Of a stretch of 64,000 nt of DNA, positions 51,460-59,993 are shown piece by piece. The notes beneath the pieces were generated by a model. The model was not told where the DNA came from, did no database searches, and was given only the letters and a program-made list of their open reading frames with translations. The DNA lies in NCBI GenBank assembly GCA_965365275.1, contig CBDUBA010000011.1, forward strand, positions 3,390 through 67,389, read 5' to 3'. Position 1 is the first letter of the stretch; every line of letters starts with the position of its first letter. The stretch comes from JAGTVG01 sp965365275 (GTDB lineage: Bacteria; Bacteroidota; Bacteroidia; Cytophagales; Cyclobacteriaceae). The position numbers and the translations under genes were made by a program.

Positions 51460-53622
51460 ATGGCACAAATTCGATTTAAATCTCTGGAGCAAGCGGGTAA
51501 TCGCACTTTCCCGGAGGTCGTAGCTCCATCGAATAAAATATCTGATTATTTTGGAGTGAATGCATTCGGGCTGGAGCGGATGAAGGAAACTTTATCACCG
51601 GATGTATATAAGAAAGTCAATTACTATATTGACAAGGGGAAAAAGATAGATACCGAAACAGCTGATGCAGTTGCTGCAGCTGTGAAAACGTGGGCTATGA
51701 CAAAAGGAATCACCCATTACACACACTGGTTCCAGCCGCTTACTGGTGCTACCGCTGAGAAGCATGACACCTTTTTCGATGGTAGCGAAAAAATTGAAAA
51801 ATTCAAGGGCAGTGCATTGGTTCAGCAGGAACCCGATGCTTCTTCCTTTCCCAGTGGCGGAATAAGAAGTACCTTTGAAGCCAGGGGTTATACTGCCTGG
51901 GATCCAAGTTCACCTATGTTTATCTGGGGTAATACATTATGTATACCAACAGTATTTATTTCCTATACCGGTGAAGCCCTTGACAATAAAACGCCTTTAT
52001 TAAAAGCATTGGAACTGGTTGACAAGGCAGCCACGGCCGTCTGTAAATATTTTGACCGGGATGTTTCGAAAGTAAATGCCAGCCTGGGATGCGAACAGGA
52101 ATATTTTGTAATCGATAAAGCCTTGTATTATGCCCGGCCTGACCTGGTTATGGCAGGTAGAACTGTCTTTGGTCATAATCCCGCTCGCGGTCAGCAATTG
52201 GATGATCATTACTTTGGTTCTATTGCTCCACGTATCTATAACTTTATGAGGGATTTTGAGATCGAATGCCATAAGCTTGGAATACCGGTAAGTACACGTC
52301 ATAATGAGGTTGCACCGGGACAATTCGAGGTTGCACCGTTCTTCGAGGAGCTTAACGTTGCGGCCGATCATAACCAGCTTATGATGGATACCATGCAAAA
52401 GGTAGCTGAAAGACATAGCCTGAGGGTATTGTTCCATGAAAAGCCTTTTGCCGGCCTTAATGGTACTGGTAAACATAATAACTGGTCATTGATCACCAAC
52501 ACAGGGGTTAACCTCTTTCAGCCGAGCAGTAGTGCGAGAGAAAATCTCCAATTCCTGGTGTTCTTTGTAAATACCATTAAAGCGGTTTACGAATATGCAG
52601 ACCTGCTCAGAGCGAGTGTGGCCTCTTCAGGAAATGATTTTCGACTGGGTGCCAATGAAGCTCCCCCAGCCATCATGTCTGTGTTCATTGGTTCGCAACT
52701 TACAGCTGTTCTTGATGAATTAGAGCATAGTGGAAACATTAAGATCAAGAAAGGTGATAATATGTATATGAAATTTGGTATCGAAAAAATTCCTGAAATA
52801 ATATTGGATAATACCGATCGAAACCGAACATCACCATTTGCCTTCACAGGTAATAAATTTGAGTTCAGGGCAGTAGGTGGTGAGGCCAATGTTGCTGCTC
52901 CAATGACCGTTTTGAACCTGATTGTTGCAGAGCAGCTAAAGCAATTCAAGCAAGATGTGGATGCCAGAATTGCAAAAGGCGCAGAAAAGAGACTGGCAAT
53001 CATCAGTGTTCTCAGAGATTATGTGAAATCTTCGAAAAAAATACGGTTTGAAGGAGATAATTACTCAGAGGCCTGGGTGAAAGAAGCTGAGAAAAGAGGA
53101 TTGTCAAACATCACTAATACACCACGGGCCTTAAAATCCTATCTTGATAAAAAGAACAAGGATGTATTCGTGAAAAACGGTATTCTAAATGAGCGGGAGC
53201 TTGAAGCCAGAAATGAAACCATGCTTGAGAATTATATGATGAAGGTTCAGATTGAATCAAGAGTTATGGGTGACCTTGCATTAAATCATATCGTTCCAAC
53301 TTCTGTTTCTTATCAGAATAAACTGATAGATAATGCAAACGGTCTCAAAGGGATTGGAATCGATAGCCAGGCGGTTATTAAAACCATTACCGAGATTTCC
53401 AAGCATATTGAGGGCATAAAGGTTGGAGTCAATGAAATGATCGATGAAAGAAGAAGGATCAATAAAATTGAAGATACCTACGATAGAGCTATTGAATATT
53501 GCGATAACGTAAAAGAAAAGTATTTTGAGCGCATCCGTTATCATGTTGACAAGCTTGAGCTTTATGTTGACAATGATGATTGGCCACTCGTAAAATACAG
53601 AGAACTTCTGTTTGTCAGATAA
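51460..53622 (+). CDS. glnN: Glutamine synthetase type III
   Basis: Joins ammonium and glutamate with ATP to form glutamine; the GSIII type is a large cytoplasmic dodecamer, common in Bacteroidota. The 720 residues fit the type (about 725). Segments seen are the N-terminal FRSLEQ-like start, TAEKHDTFFDG, LGCEQEYFVID with metal-binding Glu residues, STRHNEVAPGQFEVAP, the ATP-binding GLNGTGKHNNWSL and NRTSPFAFTGNKFEFRA. The C-terminal extension with RRRINKIED is specific to GSIII. It has its own upstream region and ends at two tandem terminators. Confidence 0.97.
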   Translation: MAQIRFKSLEQAGNRTFPEVVAPSNKISDYFGVNAFGLERMKETLSPDVYKKVNYYIDKGKKIDTETADAVAAAVKTWAMTKGITHYTHWFQPLTGATAEKHDTFFDGSEKIEKFKGSALVQQEPDASSFPSGGIRSTFEARGYTAWDPSSPMFIWGNTLCIPTVFISYTGEALDNKTPLLKALELVDKAATAVCKYFDRDVSKVNASLGCEQEYFVIDKALYYARPDLVMAGRTVFGHNPARGQQLDDHYFGSIAPRIYNFMRDFEIECHKLGIPVSTRHNEVAPGQFEVAPFFEELNVAADHNQLMMDTMQKVAERHSLRVLFHEKPFAGLNGTGKHNNWSLITNTGVNLFQPSSSARENLQFLVFFVNTIKAVYEYADLLRASVASSGNDFRLGANEAPPAIMSVFIGSQLTAVLDELEHSGNIKIKKGDNMYMKFGIEKIPEIILDNTDRNRTSPFAFTGNKFEFRAVGGEANVAAPMTVLNLIVAEQLKQFKQDVDARIAKGAEKRLAIISVLRDYVKSSKKIRFEGDNYSEAWVKEAEKRGLSNITNTPRALKSYLDKKNKDVFVKNGILNERELEARNETMLENYMMKVQIESRVMGDLALNHIVPTSVSYQNKLIDNANGLKGIGIDSQAVIKTITEISKHIEGIKVGVNEMIDERRRINKIEDTYDRAIEYCDNVKEKYFERIRYHVDKLELYVDNDDWPLVKYRELLFVR

Positions 53623-53629
53623 AAAGAGA

Positions 53630-53657
53630 AACTGCCCCCAATAGGGCAGTTTTTTTT
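53630..53657 (+). terminator. Intrinsic terminator after glnN
   Basis: Stem AACTGCCC paired with GGGCAGTT around a short loop (CCAATA), followed by a run of T. It begins 8 bases after the glutamine synthetase stop. A clear rho-independent terminator. Confidence 0.88.
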
Positions 53658-53672
53658 ATAAGTAAACCAGGG

Positions 53673-53690
53673 CCGCCATAAGGCGGTTTT
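53673..53690 (+). terminator. Second terminator-like hairpin after glnN
   Basis: CCGCC-ATAA-GGCGG followed by TTTTTT, about 15 bases beyond the first terminator. The stem is short but all G/C with a tight tetraloop. It probably serves as a backup terminator in tandem with the first. Confidence 0.6.
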
Positions 53691-54012
53691 TTATTATATT
53701 ATTCCCTGGCAGGAATTTTTTAGTATCCACAATCTCAGACCTGCATTGTATAGACCAGATTCATTGATTTATCCGGTTCATCATCTACAATATGCACATT
53801 GAAAATACTATTAGAAACCTAGCCTGCACTTCTTGCGGATTTATATTTTTATAAATAATTACGTATTTCAGGTTATGGTAATGAATTAATTTTTACGAAG
53901 GCGTTGAGGCAATATTTTTAAAATAATGTTATATTTCGAAGCCATATCGGACTTTTTAAATTATACGTAGTATCCTGGGCATTGAATGCAACTTTTATAA
54001 AACGTTTAACAT
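53691..54012. other. Intergenic region before the DUF1080 gene
   Basis: About 320 bp without a gene. It is A+T-rich. TATATTTC at 53930-53937 is one base from a -7 element and could serve the next gene, but no -33 partner stands out. I see nothing else. Confidence 0.5.
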
Positions 54013-55461
54013 ATGAAAAATATATTGATTTTATCACTCTCTGCATTTTTTCTGGTCAATTGTCAACCTTCTGATACCGAATCTGACTGGATCTCCTTAT
54101 TTGATGGTCAATCCATGGAGGGTTGGACAGCCAGTGAAAATGCTGATACTTGGTCTGTAAAAGACGGGAACCTGGTATGTGAAGGGGAGAGGTCTCATTT
54201 ATTTTACACTGGAGATGTAAATAAAGGAACCTTCAGGAATTTTGAATTTAAAGCTGATGTAATGACTATGCCCGGGTCTAATTCCGGAATTTACATTCAT
54301 ACTGATTTTCAGGAGGAAGGCTGGCCTTCAAAAGGGTATGAAATCCAGGTCAATAATACCTTTGTCGGAAATCCTGAGGATCCGGAATTAAGGAAAACAG
54401 CTGGTTTATACGCTATAAGAGACAAATTCCTGACCACTGTGGAAGACAATGAATGGTTCACCATGCATATTGTGGTAAAAGGAAACCGGATCCAGATCAG
54501 CGTTAATGACCAGTTGGTTACAGATTATACCGAGCCTGACGATCCATACCGTCCTGAAAGTATGAAAGGCAGAGTTTTAAGTGAAGGGACCTTCGCCTTG
54601 CAGGGACATGATCCGGGAAGCAGAGTACACTATAAAAATATTATGGTGAAAACCTTACCGGATGATGCAGCATTTGAATTTAAGCAAAGACGACTTGACC
54701 CGGACCTTGAAATGACTATAGCCAAGCTTCATGCTTCTGGATTTCCAATTATGGATCTGCATGTACACCTGAAGGGCGACCTGACCATGGAAGAGGCTCT
54801 GTCACAATCAAGATATAAGGGTATTGACTATGGAATAGCCATAAACTGTGGAAAAGCCGAGAATTTTCCCATCAACAACGATCAGGAACTTCTTGATTAC
54901 ATAGAAACAGTTCAAAATGTTCCAGCTTTCAATGCTATGCAGGCAGAAGGACGCGAATGGGTGGATATTTTTTCAATGGATGCTGTCAGCACATTTGATT
55001 ATGTTTTCTCAGATGCTATGACCTTTGTAGATGCAGACGGAAATCCCGTACAGATGTGGATGGCTGATCAGCTTACCAGACTGGATTTTTCAGACCCAGA
55101 AGCATTTATGGATAAGCTCGTGGATTATATTGTTACCATATTAAATGATGAACCAATAGATATATACGTGAATGCGACCTATCTTCCTGATCCTATTGTC
55201 GATCAGTATGATGCACTGTGGACAGAACCCCGTATGAGGAAGGTGATTCAGGCAGCTATTGACAATGATGTTGCCATTGAGATCAGTGCCCGGCTTAAAA
55301 TGCCCAGTTTCACGTTCGTAAAACTGGGAAAAGAAATGGGTGTTAAATTTACTTTTGGAACAAATAACATCGATTCTAAATTGGGTAATCTTACCTATTG
55401 TCTGGAAGCCATTGAGGAATGTGGACTTGAAAGACGTGATATGTGGATTCCAGGATGGTAG
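54013..55461 (+). CDS. Lipoprotein fusing a DUF1080 and a PHP-like domain
   Basis: A 482-residue exported protein. The signal ends FFLVNC with a lipobox Cys at residue 17. Residues 25-215 are a DUF1080 (3-keto-disaccharide hydrolase-like) beta-sandwich: WISLFDGQSMEGW, then SNSGIYIHTDFQ and FALQGHDPGSRVHYKNI. Residues 240-482 look like a PHP/amidohydrolase-type metal hydrolase: DLHVHLKGD (His250, His252) near its start, and EISARLKMPS with KFTFGTNN near its end. Both halves could act on a sugar derivative outside the cytoplasm. The dehydratase gene follows after 16 bp, so they form an operon. The PHP call rests on the HxH and end motifs only. Confidence 0.82.
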   Translation: MKNILILSLSAFFLVNCQPSDTESDWISLFDGQSMEGWTASENADTWSVKDGNLVCEGERSHLFYTGDVNKGTFRNFEFKADVMTMPGSNSGIYIHTDFQEEGWPSKGYEIQVNNTFVGNPEDPELRKTAGLYAIRDKFLTTVEDNEWFTMHIVVKGNRIQISVNDQLVTDYTEPDDPYRPESMKGRVLSEGTFALQGHDPGSRVHYKNIMVKTLPDDAAFEFKQRRLDPDLEMTIAKLHASGFPIMDLHVHLKGDLTMEEALSQSRYKGIDYGIAINCGKAENFPINNDQELLDYIETVQNVPAFNAMQAEGREWVDIFSMDAVSTFDYVFSDAMTFVDADGNPVQMWMADQLTRLDFSDPEAFMDKLVDYIVTILNDEPIDIYVNATYLPDPIVDQYDALWTEPRMRKVIQAAIDNDVAIEISARLKMPSFTFVKLGKEMGVKFTFGTNNIDSKLGNLTYCLEAIEECGLERRDMWIPGW

Positions 55462-55477
55462 AGGCATTAAATCTGAA

Positions 55478-57202
55478 ATGAAGAAATATAAAAAGAAACT
55501 CCGAAGTGAGGAATGGTTTGGGGATGATGATAAAATGGGGTTTGTTCATAGAAGCTGGTTGCGTAATCAGGGACATCCCGATCATCTGTTCCGAGGGAGG
55601 CCAGTAATAGGTATTTGTAATACATGGTCGGATCTTACCCCTTGTAATGCCCACCTCAGGGATTTTGCAGATATTGTTAAACGGGGCGTTTATGAAGCAG
55701 GTGGTTTTCCTCTTGAATTTCCTGTCATGTCTTTGGGTGAAACCATTATGAAACCTTCTACCATGATGTGGCGAAACCTTGTCAGTATGGATGTAGAAGA
55801 GACAATCCGGGCAAATCCTTTGGACGGTATAGTACTCCTGACAGGATGTGACAAAACCACCCCTTCCACCTTGATGGGTGCATGTAGTGTTGATTTACCT
55901 ACCATTATTGTACCAGGGGGGCCCATGCTTAATGGAAAATGGCGTGGAATGGATGTCGGATCAGGGACTTTTACTTGGCAATTGGCCGATGCGCTAAAAG
56001 AAGGCAAGATCACAAAAGATGATCTAAGGGATGCTGAATCCTGTATGAGCCGTAGTGCAGGTCATTGTATGACTATGGGTACAGCATCATCGATGGCGAG
56101 TGTTGTGGAAACCCTGGGATTGACACTTCCAGGTGCTTCTTCGATTCCTGCTGTCGATGCGCGAAAAAAAGTTATGGCACATCTTTCAGGAAACAGAATT
56201 GTTGAAATGGTGCATGAAGATCTGAAATTATCTTCCATTCTGACAAAGAAAGCTTTTGAAAATGCAATAAAAATAAATTCGGCAATCGGAGGATCAACGA
56301 ATGTTATGATCCATCTTACAGCCATTGCTGGCAGGATAGGCGTGAAGCTTGATATAGATGATTTTGATCGATTAGGGAGTCAAATGCCATTGTTGGTGAA
56401 TTTGATGCCGGCTGGCAAATATCTCATGGAAGATTTTTACTATGCTGGAGGTTTACCTGTTGTTATTAAGGAGCTCTTTAAAGAAATCCATTCTGATGCC
56501 CTTACTATAAATGGAAAGTCGATTGGTGATAATTACAGGGATGCGGTATGTTATAATAATGAAGTTATAGCAACTGTTGATAAACCCTTTAAAAATCAGG
56601 CTGGCATTGTTGTTCTTAGAGGGAACCTATGCAAAAATGGGGCGGTTATAAAACCCTCTGCCGCGTCGGACCATTTAATGCAACATACCGGTAGAGCGGT
56701 GGTCTTTGAATCTATTGAAGATTATCATGAAAGAGTAGATGATCCTAACCTGGATATTGATGATACATGCGTTATGGTGCTTAAAGGGGTCGGCCCTGTT
56801 GGATATCCGGGAATGCCTGAAGTAGGGAACATGGAGCTGCCGGAAAAACTTCTGAAAAAAGGCGTGAAGGATATTGTACGTATTTCAGATGGAAGAATGA
56901 GTGGCACGGCCTATGGAACCGTAGTTCTTCATATATCACCTGAATCATCGATTGGGGGAAATCTTGCGCTGGTAGAGAATGGAGATATTATTGAATTGGA
57001 TGTAAAGAACAGGATCCTAACCTTACATGTTTCCGATGAAGAACTGTCCAAAAGAAGGAAAAAGTGGAAGCCCCAGCCATTAGCTTCAGAACGAGGATAT
57101 GTCAGTCTTTTTATTAACCATGTGGAACAGGCAGACCAAGGCTGCGATTTTAAATTCCTGAAAGGGGGTTCCGGACAACAAGTCCTAAGAGACCTTCACT
57201 AA
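55478..57202 (+). CDS. Sugar-acid dehydratase, IlvD/Edd family
   Basis: A [2Fe-2S]-dependent dehydratase that removes water from an aldonic acid such as arabinonate, xylonate or galactonate to give a 2-keto-3-deoxy acid. The 574 residues resemble L-arabinonate dehydratase throughout: GFVHRSWLRNQG, GICNTWSDLTPC (Cys56), LLTGCDKTTPS (Cys124 and the carbamylated-Lys candidate Lys126), SRSAGHCMTMGTASS (Cys197) and the active-site Ser in SDGRMSGTAYG. This is closer to the sugar-acid group than to IlvD of valine synthesis. I use the ATG at 55478; an open frame upstream overlaps the DUF1080 gene. No kinase or aldolase for the product is adjacent. Confidence 0.92.
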   Translation: MKKYKKKLRSEEWFGDDDKMGFVHRSWLRNQGHPDHLFRGRPVIGICNTWSDLTPCNAHLRDFADIVKRGVYEAGGFPLEFPVMSLGETIMKPSTMMWRNLVSMDVEETIRANPLDGIVLLTGCDKTTPSTLMGACSVDLPTIIVPGGPMLNGKWRGMDVGSGTFTWQLADALKEGKITKDDLRDAESCMSRSAGHCMTMGTASSMASVVETLGLTLPGASSIPAVDARKKVMAHLSGNRIVEMVHEDLKLSSILTKKAFENAIKINSAIGGSTNVMIHLTAIAGRIGVKLDIDDFDRLGSQMPLLVNLMPAGKYLMEDFYYAGGLPVVIKELFKEIHSDALTINGKSIGDNYRDAVCYNNEVIATVDKPFKNQAGIVVLRGNLCKNGAVIKPSAASDHLMQHTGRAVVFESIEDYHERVDDPNLDIDDTCVMVLKGVGPVGYPGMPEVGNMELPEKLLKKGVKDIVRISDGRMSGTAYGTVVLHISPESSIGGNLALVENGDIIELDVKNRILTLHVSDEELSKRRKKWKPQPLASERGYVSLFINHVEQADQGCDFKFLKGGSGQQVLRDLH

Positions 57203-57223
57203 GCACAGGCAAACCTATTTGAA

Positions 57224-57781
57224 TTATTTCTTGATCGGGGCAACCGGGTATTTCTTCATAAGCTCCTGTACAACACGGGGAATATTTCTTTCCCTTGATT
57301 TCGGATTATCATCAATTTCCCCGGATACCACACCTTGCCAAACAAGTTTTTTAGATTGGGTATCAAATACATCACATACAAGGGTTCCTACATAATAATC
57401 GTATTCCTGATAATTGGTGGTTGAGGCACCCATTCCCCAGCCCCAACCTGGGCCATATCCCCATCCACCATAACCCATATGTGTGGTATAAGCGGTGGCC
57501 CCGGTTTTCTGGTCCATAACAATAAAGAGTGAAACAGTAATATCTCCACCTGCCTGTTTAAGTTCAATGCCTCTGTTCATAAATTCAGTTGCAAAGGCAC
57601 CTTCAATTCTCTGTTTGTCAAATTCATTCAGGATTTTATCACTGTCCTTGGCCCAACCATAGTAACTTAATGTTTTATACTTAGTAAAATCAACGGTTTT
57701 ATCATAATCAGCCCGGAATGTAGTGTCTGAACAGCCAACTAATATTGTTAGGGAGAATAAAATCGGTAATACCTTCTTCAT
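57224..57781 (-). CDS. DUF4136 lipoprotein
   Basis: A 185-residue lipoprotein with signal MKKVLPILFSLTILVGC (lipobox LVGC, Cys17). The mature domain is of the DUF4136 type: DYDKTVDFTKYKTLSYYGW, IEGAFATEFMNRGIEL and LVCDVFDTQSKKLVWQGV, ending in NIPRVVQELMKKYP. A central Gly/Trp/Tyr-rich loop (GGWGYGPGWGWGMG) is found in many members. It is probably anchored in the outer membrane with unknown function. It is convergent with the dehydratase gene, 21 bp apart. Confidence 0.9.
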   Translation of the reverse strand: MKKVLPILFSLTILVGCSDTTFRADYDKTVDFTKYKTLSYYGWAKDSDKILNEFDKQRIEGAFATEFMNRGIELKQAGGDITVSLFIVMDQKTGATAYTTHMGYGGWGYGPGWGWGMGASTTNYQEYDYYVGTLVCDVFDTQSKKLVWQGVVSGEIDDNPKSRERNIPRVVQELMKKYPVAPIKK

Positions 57782-57957
57782 TATTATTGAAATTAAATTG
57801 TATTTAGAATTGTTTAATCTAATTTAAGAATCGGTAAATATACATCATTTCTTATAACAAATGGGGATAAGTCTGTTTGTGAATAAATCAGAAAAGTTAA
57901 TCATATAGTATAAATTAGTATTCAAATAAGATGAATTCAATGAGATAAGAATACAAG

Positions 57958-58410
57958 ATGATAGCGATAATAGAAAAACTGGAAAATTATATTAAATCAG
58001 TTCCCGGAAGATTTCTGGACCTTGACGCCGCATCCGTGGAAAATAAACCCAATCCTGAGAAATGGAGCAAAAAAGAGATACTGGGGCACCTTGTGGATTC
58101 TGCCATAAACAATCTTCAAAGATTGATCCGGGTGCAGTATGAACCGGGTGTTAAGATCGTATATGACCAGGATCATTGGGTTCAAATTCAGAATTATCAG
58201 GAAATGGATAAAGAATCGGTTGTTGAACTCTGGCATTCAATGAACCGGCAATTCATCCGAATTATTAAAGGTTTCCCCCCTGAAAAGCTGAAGCTTGAAA
58301 TTGATACAGGTAAAAACGAAGCGGAAGTGCATACAGCGGAATTCCTGATTACTGATTACCTGTCACATATGGAACACCATCTAAAACAGATCTTTGGATC
58401 CCTGGATTAA
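57958..58410 (+). CDS. DinB-family protein
   Basis: A 150-residue four-helix-bundle protein of the DinB/YfiT superfamily. The probable metal-binding His residues are in ILGHLVDSA (about 46), in DHWVQIQ and in HMEHHLKQ near the C-terminus. Related proteins include thiol-dependent metal enzymes and many stress-induced proteins of unknown activity. It is cytoplasmic and lies alone on the plus strand; its last four bases overlap the end of the convergent small membrane protein gene. Confidence 0.88.
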   Translation: MIAIIEKLENYIKSVPGRFLDLDAASVENKPNPEKWSKKEILGHLVDSAINNLQRLIRVQYEPGVKIVYDQDHWVQIQNYQEMDKESVVELWHSMNRQFIRIIKGFPPEKLKLEIDTGKNEAEVHTAEFLITDYLSHMEHHLKQIFGSLD

Positions 58411-58817
58411 ATAAACCTATTTGGCGTATCTTTTTTTGGCAAATTAAATAAAATGATCATCCAGACCGCCACGGCAAAAATGAGGATCGACATTAAAAGG
58501 TATGGCTGGCTTGGACCAAGATCATAAATTCCCGGATCAACTATTTTGAATTTACTCATATCAATTGGCGAGTTCATCTTTGAGAAGAATTGAAATTTTA
58601 CCGGTGCAACCATAAAATATATAAAAATTGAGGCAAGTATGCCGATAATAAATTTAGGCATCCATTTTATCAATGGTGATTGTGAAGTATATTTTTTCCC
58701 CGAGGCATATATTTTATTCATGATATTATCTTCGATATCTCCTGCGGGTTCAAGAAGAACAGATCTTTTCATAAGATCTTCGATCTCTTTCTCCGGAATA
58801 TTATGTGTGTCTCTCAT
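58407..58817 (-). CDS. Membrane protein partner of the ECF sigma factor
   Basis: A 136-residue protein with a cytoplasmic N-terminal helix region (about 1-45, IEDLMKRSVLLEPAGDIEDNIMNKI) and two transmembrane helices (about 48-66 and 103-122). Its ATG overlaps the stop of the sigma factor gene by four bases (ATGA). The order sigma factor then small membrane protein suggests an anti-sigma factor, but the zinc-binding HxxxCxxC motif of ZAS anti-sigma factors is absent, so the role is inferred from position. Confidence 0.75.
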   Translation of the reverse strand: MRDTHNIPEKEIEDLMKRSVLLEPAGDIEDNIMNKIYASGKKYTSQSPLIKWMPKFIIGILASIFIYFMVAPVKFQFFSKMNSPIDMSKFKIVDPGIYDLGPSQPYLLMSILIFAVAVWMIILFNLPKKDTPNRFI

Positions 58818-59404
58818 ATCAACGATTTCATTTCAAATTTTAAAATGGAGAATAGACTGGCATACACCTTTTGCCTCGCCCGGTATAATTTAACTTTTGC
58901 GGCTGAGTTCGTCCAACCTGTGATTTCACAGATTTCAGGGACACTATTACCAGATATATAATACAAGGATAATACCAGGGCGTCATCATCGGGCAGTTTG
59001 CCAAGTGCCTCCCGAACATATTTCTCTCTTTCTTCCTGCATGATCATCTTCCATCCATCGAGATTGAAATTATTCAGCCTGTCATAGGTGTCAATTTCTT
59101 CGTTTATCTCCAAAGTATCAATACGCTTCTTCTTTACCCTGGTAAGCGATTGATTGTAAACGATTTTAAAGAACCACGAGGCAAATTTTGAATCTCCCTT
59201 GAACTGATGGATCTTTTTGTAAGCCCTCAGGAATGAATCCTGTACGACCTCTTCGGCATCCTCTGCATTTCTCAGAACCCTGTAGGCAATTGAATAAGCA
59301 GGTGATTTAAACTCCCGGATGATCAGCCGGTACGCCTCCTGATCACCGGATTTGACCCTTTCCAATGTCTTTAGAATTTCTGGATTTTCTCCTTTTGCCT
59401 CCAT
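58814..59404 (-). CDS. ECF-type RNA polymerase sigma factor
   Basis: A 196-residue sigma-70 family factor of the ECF group. Region 2 (about 15-85) includes YSIAYRVLRNAEDAEEVVQDSFLRAYKKI, with the DAEEVVQDSFLR core of region 2.3-2.4. Region 4 (about 130-185) has LPDDDALVLSLYYISGNSVPEIC followed by a helix-turn-helix ending VKLYRARQKV. It directs transcription of a small regulon in response to a signal probably held by the membrane partner. An ECF-type promoter (GTAACC-N17-GTCAT) precedes it on its own strand and another faces the divergent DUF6249 gene, indicating autoregulation. Confidence 0.95.
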   Translation of the reverse strand: MEAKGENPEILKTLERVKSGDQEAYRLIIREFKSPAYSIAYRVLRNAEDAEEVVQDSFLRAYKKIHQFKGDSKFASWFFKIVYNQSLTRVKKKRIDTLEINEEIDTYDRLNNFNLDGWKMIMQEEREKYVREALGKLPDDDALVLSLYYISGNSVPEICEITGWTNSAAKVKLYRARQKVYASLFSILKFEMKSLI

Positions 59405-59412
59405 TACCTTAA

Positions 59413-59440
59413 ATGACCATCCATAATGGATAATGGTTAC
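59413..59440 (-). promoter_or_regulatory. ECF-type promoter of the sigma factor gene
   Basis: On the minus strand GTAACC (59440-59435), a 17-base spacer and GTCAT (59417-59413). These match the usual ECF -35 AAC-type and -10 GTC-type elements. Transcription would start about 59406, only a few bases before the ATG at 59404, so the message would be almost leaderless. The same pair of elements stands before the divergent DUF6249 gene. Confidence 0.6.
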
Positions 59441-59485
59441 ATTAAAAATAAGAAATAATAAATGGAATGCCAGTAAAAGTTTTTT

Positions 59486-59515
59486 GTAACCTTTTTATAA
59501 ATGGCTTTGTCATAC
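59486..59515 (+). promoter_or_regulatory. ECF-type promoter of the DUF6249 gene
   Basis: GTAACC (59486-59491), a 17-base spacer, then GTCATAC (59509-59515). It has the same two elements and spacing as the promoter facing the sigma factor gene. Start of transcription near 59522 would give a leader of about 30 nt before the ATG at 59554. It is likely recognised by the adjacent ECF sigma factor. Confidence 0.65.
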
Positions 59516-59553
59516 GGTTGAAGAATCAAATTTTAAAACTTAAATATATAATT

Positions 59554-59946
59554 ATGGATGATATTGCTCCTGCTCTTATGGGTTTAGCCATATTTGCAAC
59601 CATTTTTGGAATAGTTTATTTCTATTTGAGTTACAGGAATAAAGAACGACTTGCTTTAATCGAATCAGGCGCGGATGCTGATTTGTTCTATTCCAAGAAA
59701 AAGAAAAAGTCAACTACACCGTTTACATTGAGTTTAGGTTTGGTAAGTATCGGTCTTGCCGTTGGTATTACTTTAGGATTTGTCATCGAGAGAGTCCTCA
59801 GTGCTGTTGATCATATTGAGGGTCGTGAAGCGGATTACCCACAGGCTTATTTTGCCATGATATTTCTTTTTGTTGGGATAGCATTGGTAAAATCCTATCA
59901 GATAAGCCGCAAACTTGACAGCGAAGACAATGGGAAGGAAGAATAA
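59554..59946 (+). CDS. DUF6249 membrane protein
   Basis: A 130-residue membrane protein starting at the ATG at 59554; the frame is open further upstream, across the promoter. It has a helix at about 8-24, a charged linker RNKERLALIESGADADLF (typical of DUF6249) with KKKKK, a second helix (about 58-80) and a third (about 95-112), ending in an acidic tail. Divergent from the ECF sigma factor and with a matching ECF promoter, it is probably the sigma factor's main target. Its function is unknown. Confidence 0.85.
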   Translation: MDDIAPALMGLAIFATIFGIVYFYLSYRNKERLALIESGADADLFYSKKKKKSTTPFTLSLGLVSIGLAVGITLGFVIERVLSAVDHIEGREADYPQAYFAMIFLFVGIALVKSYQISRKLDSEDNGKEE

Positions 59947-59965
59947 AGCATAACAAGTTTCTAGA

Positions 59966-59993
59966 AGGGGAAGGCAGTAGTCCTCCCTTTTTT
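59966..59993 (+). terminator. Probable terminator after the DUF6249 gene
   Basis: AGG-GGAAGG pairs imperfectly with CCTCCC (bulge of two bases), followed by TTTTTT at 59988-59993. It lies 20 bases after the stop. The stem is not perfect, so the strength is uncertain. Confidence 0.55.

Noticed and set aside
52000..52476. Open frame of 158 codons opposite glutamine synthetase
   Set aside because: It is antisense within a conserved coding region with no start context or homology that I can see.
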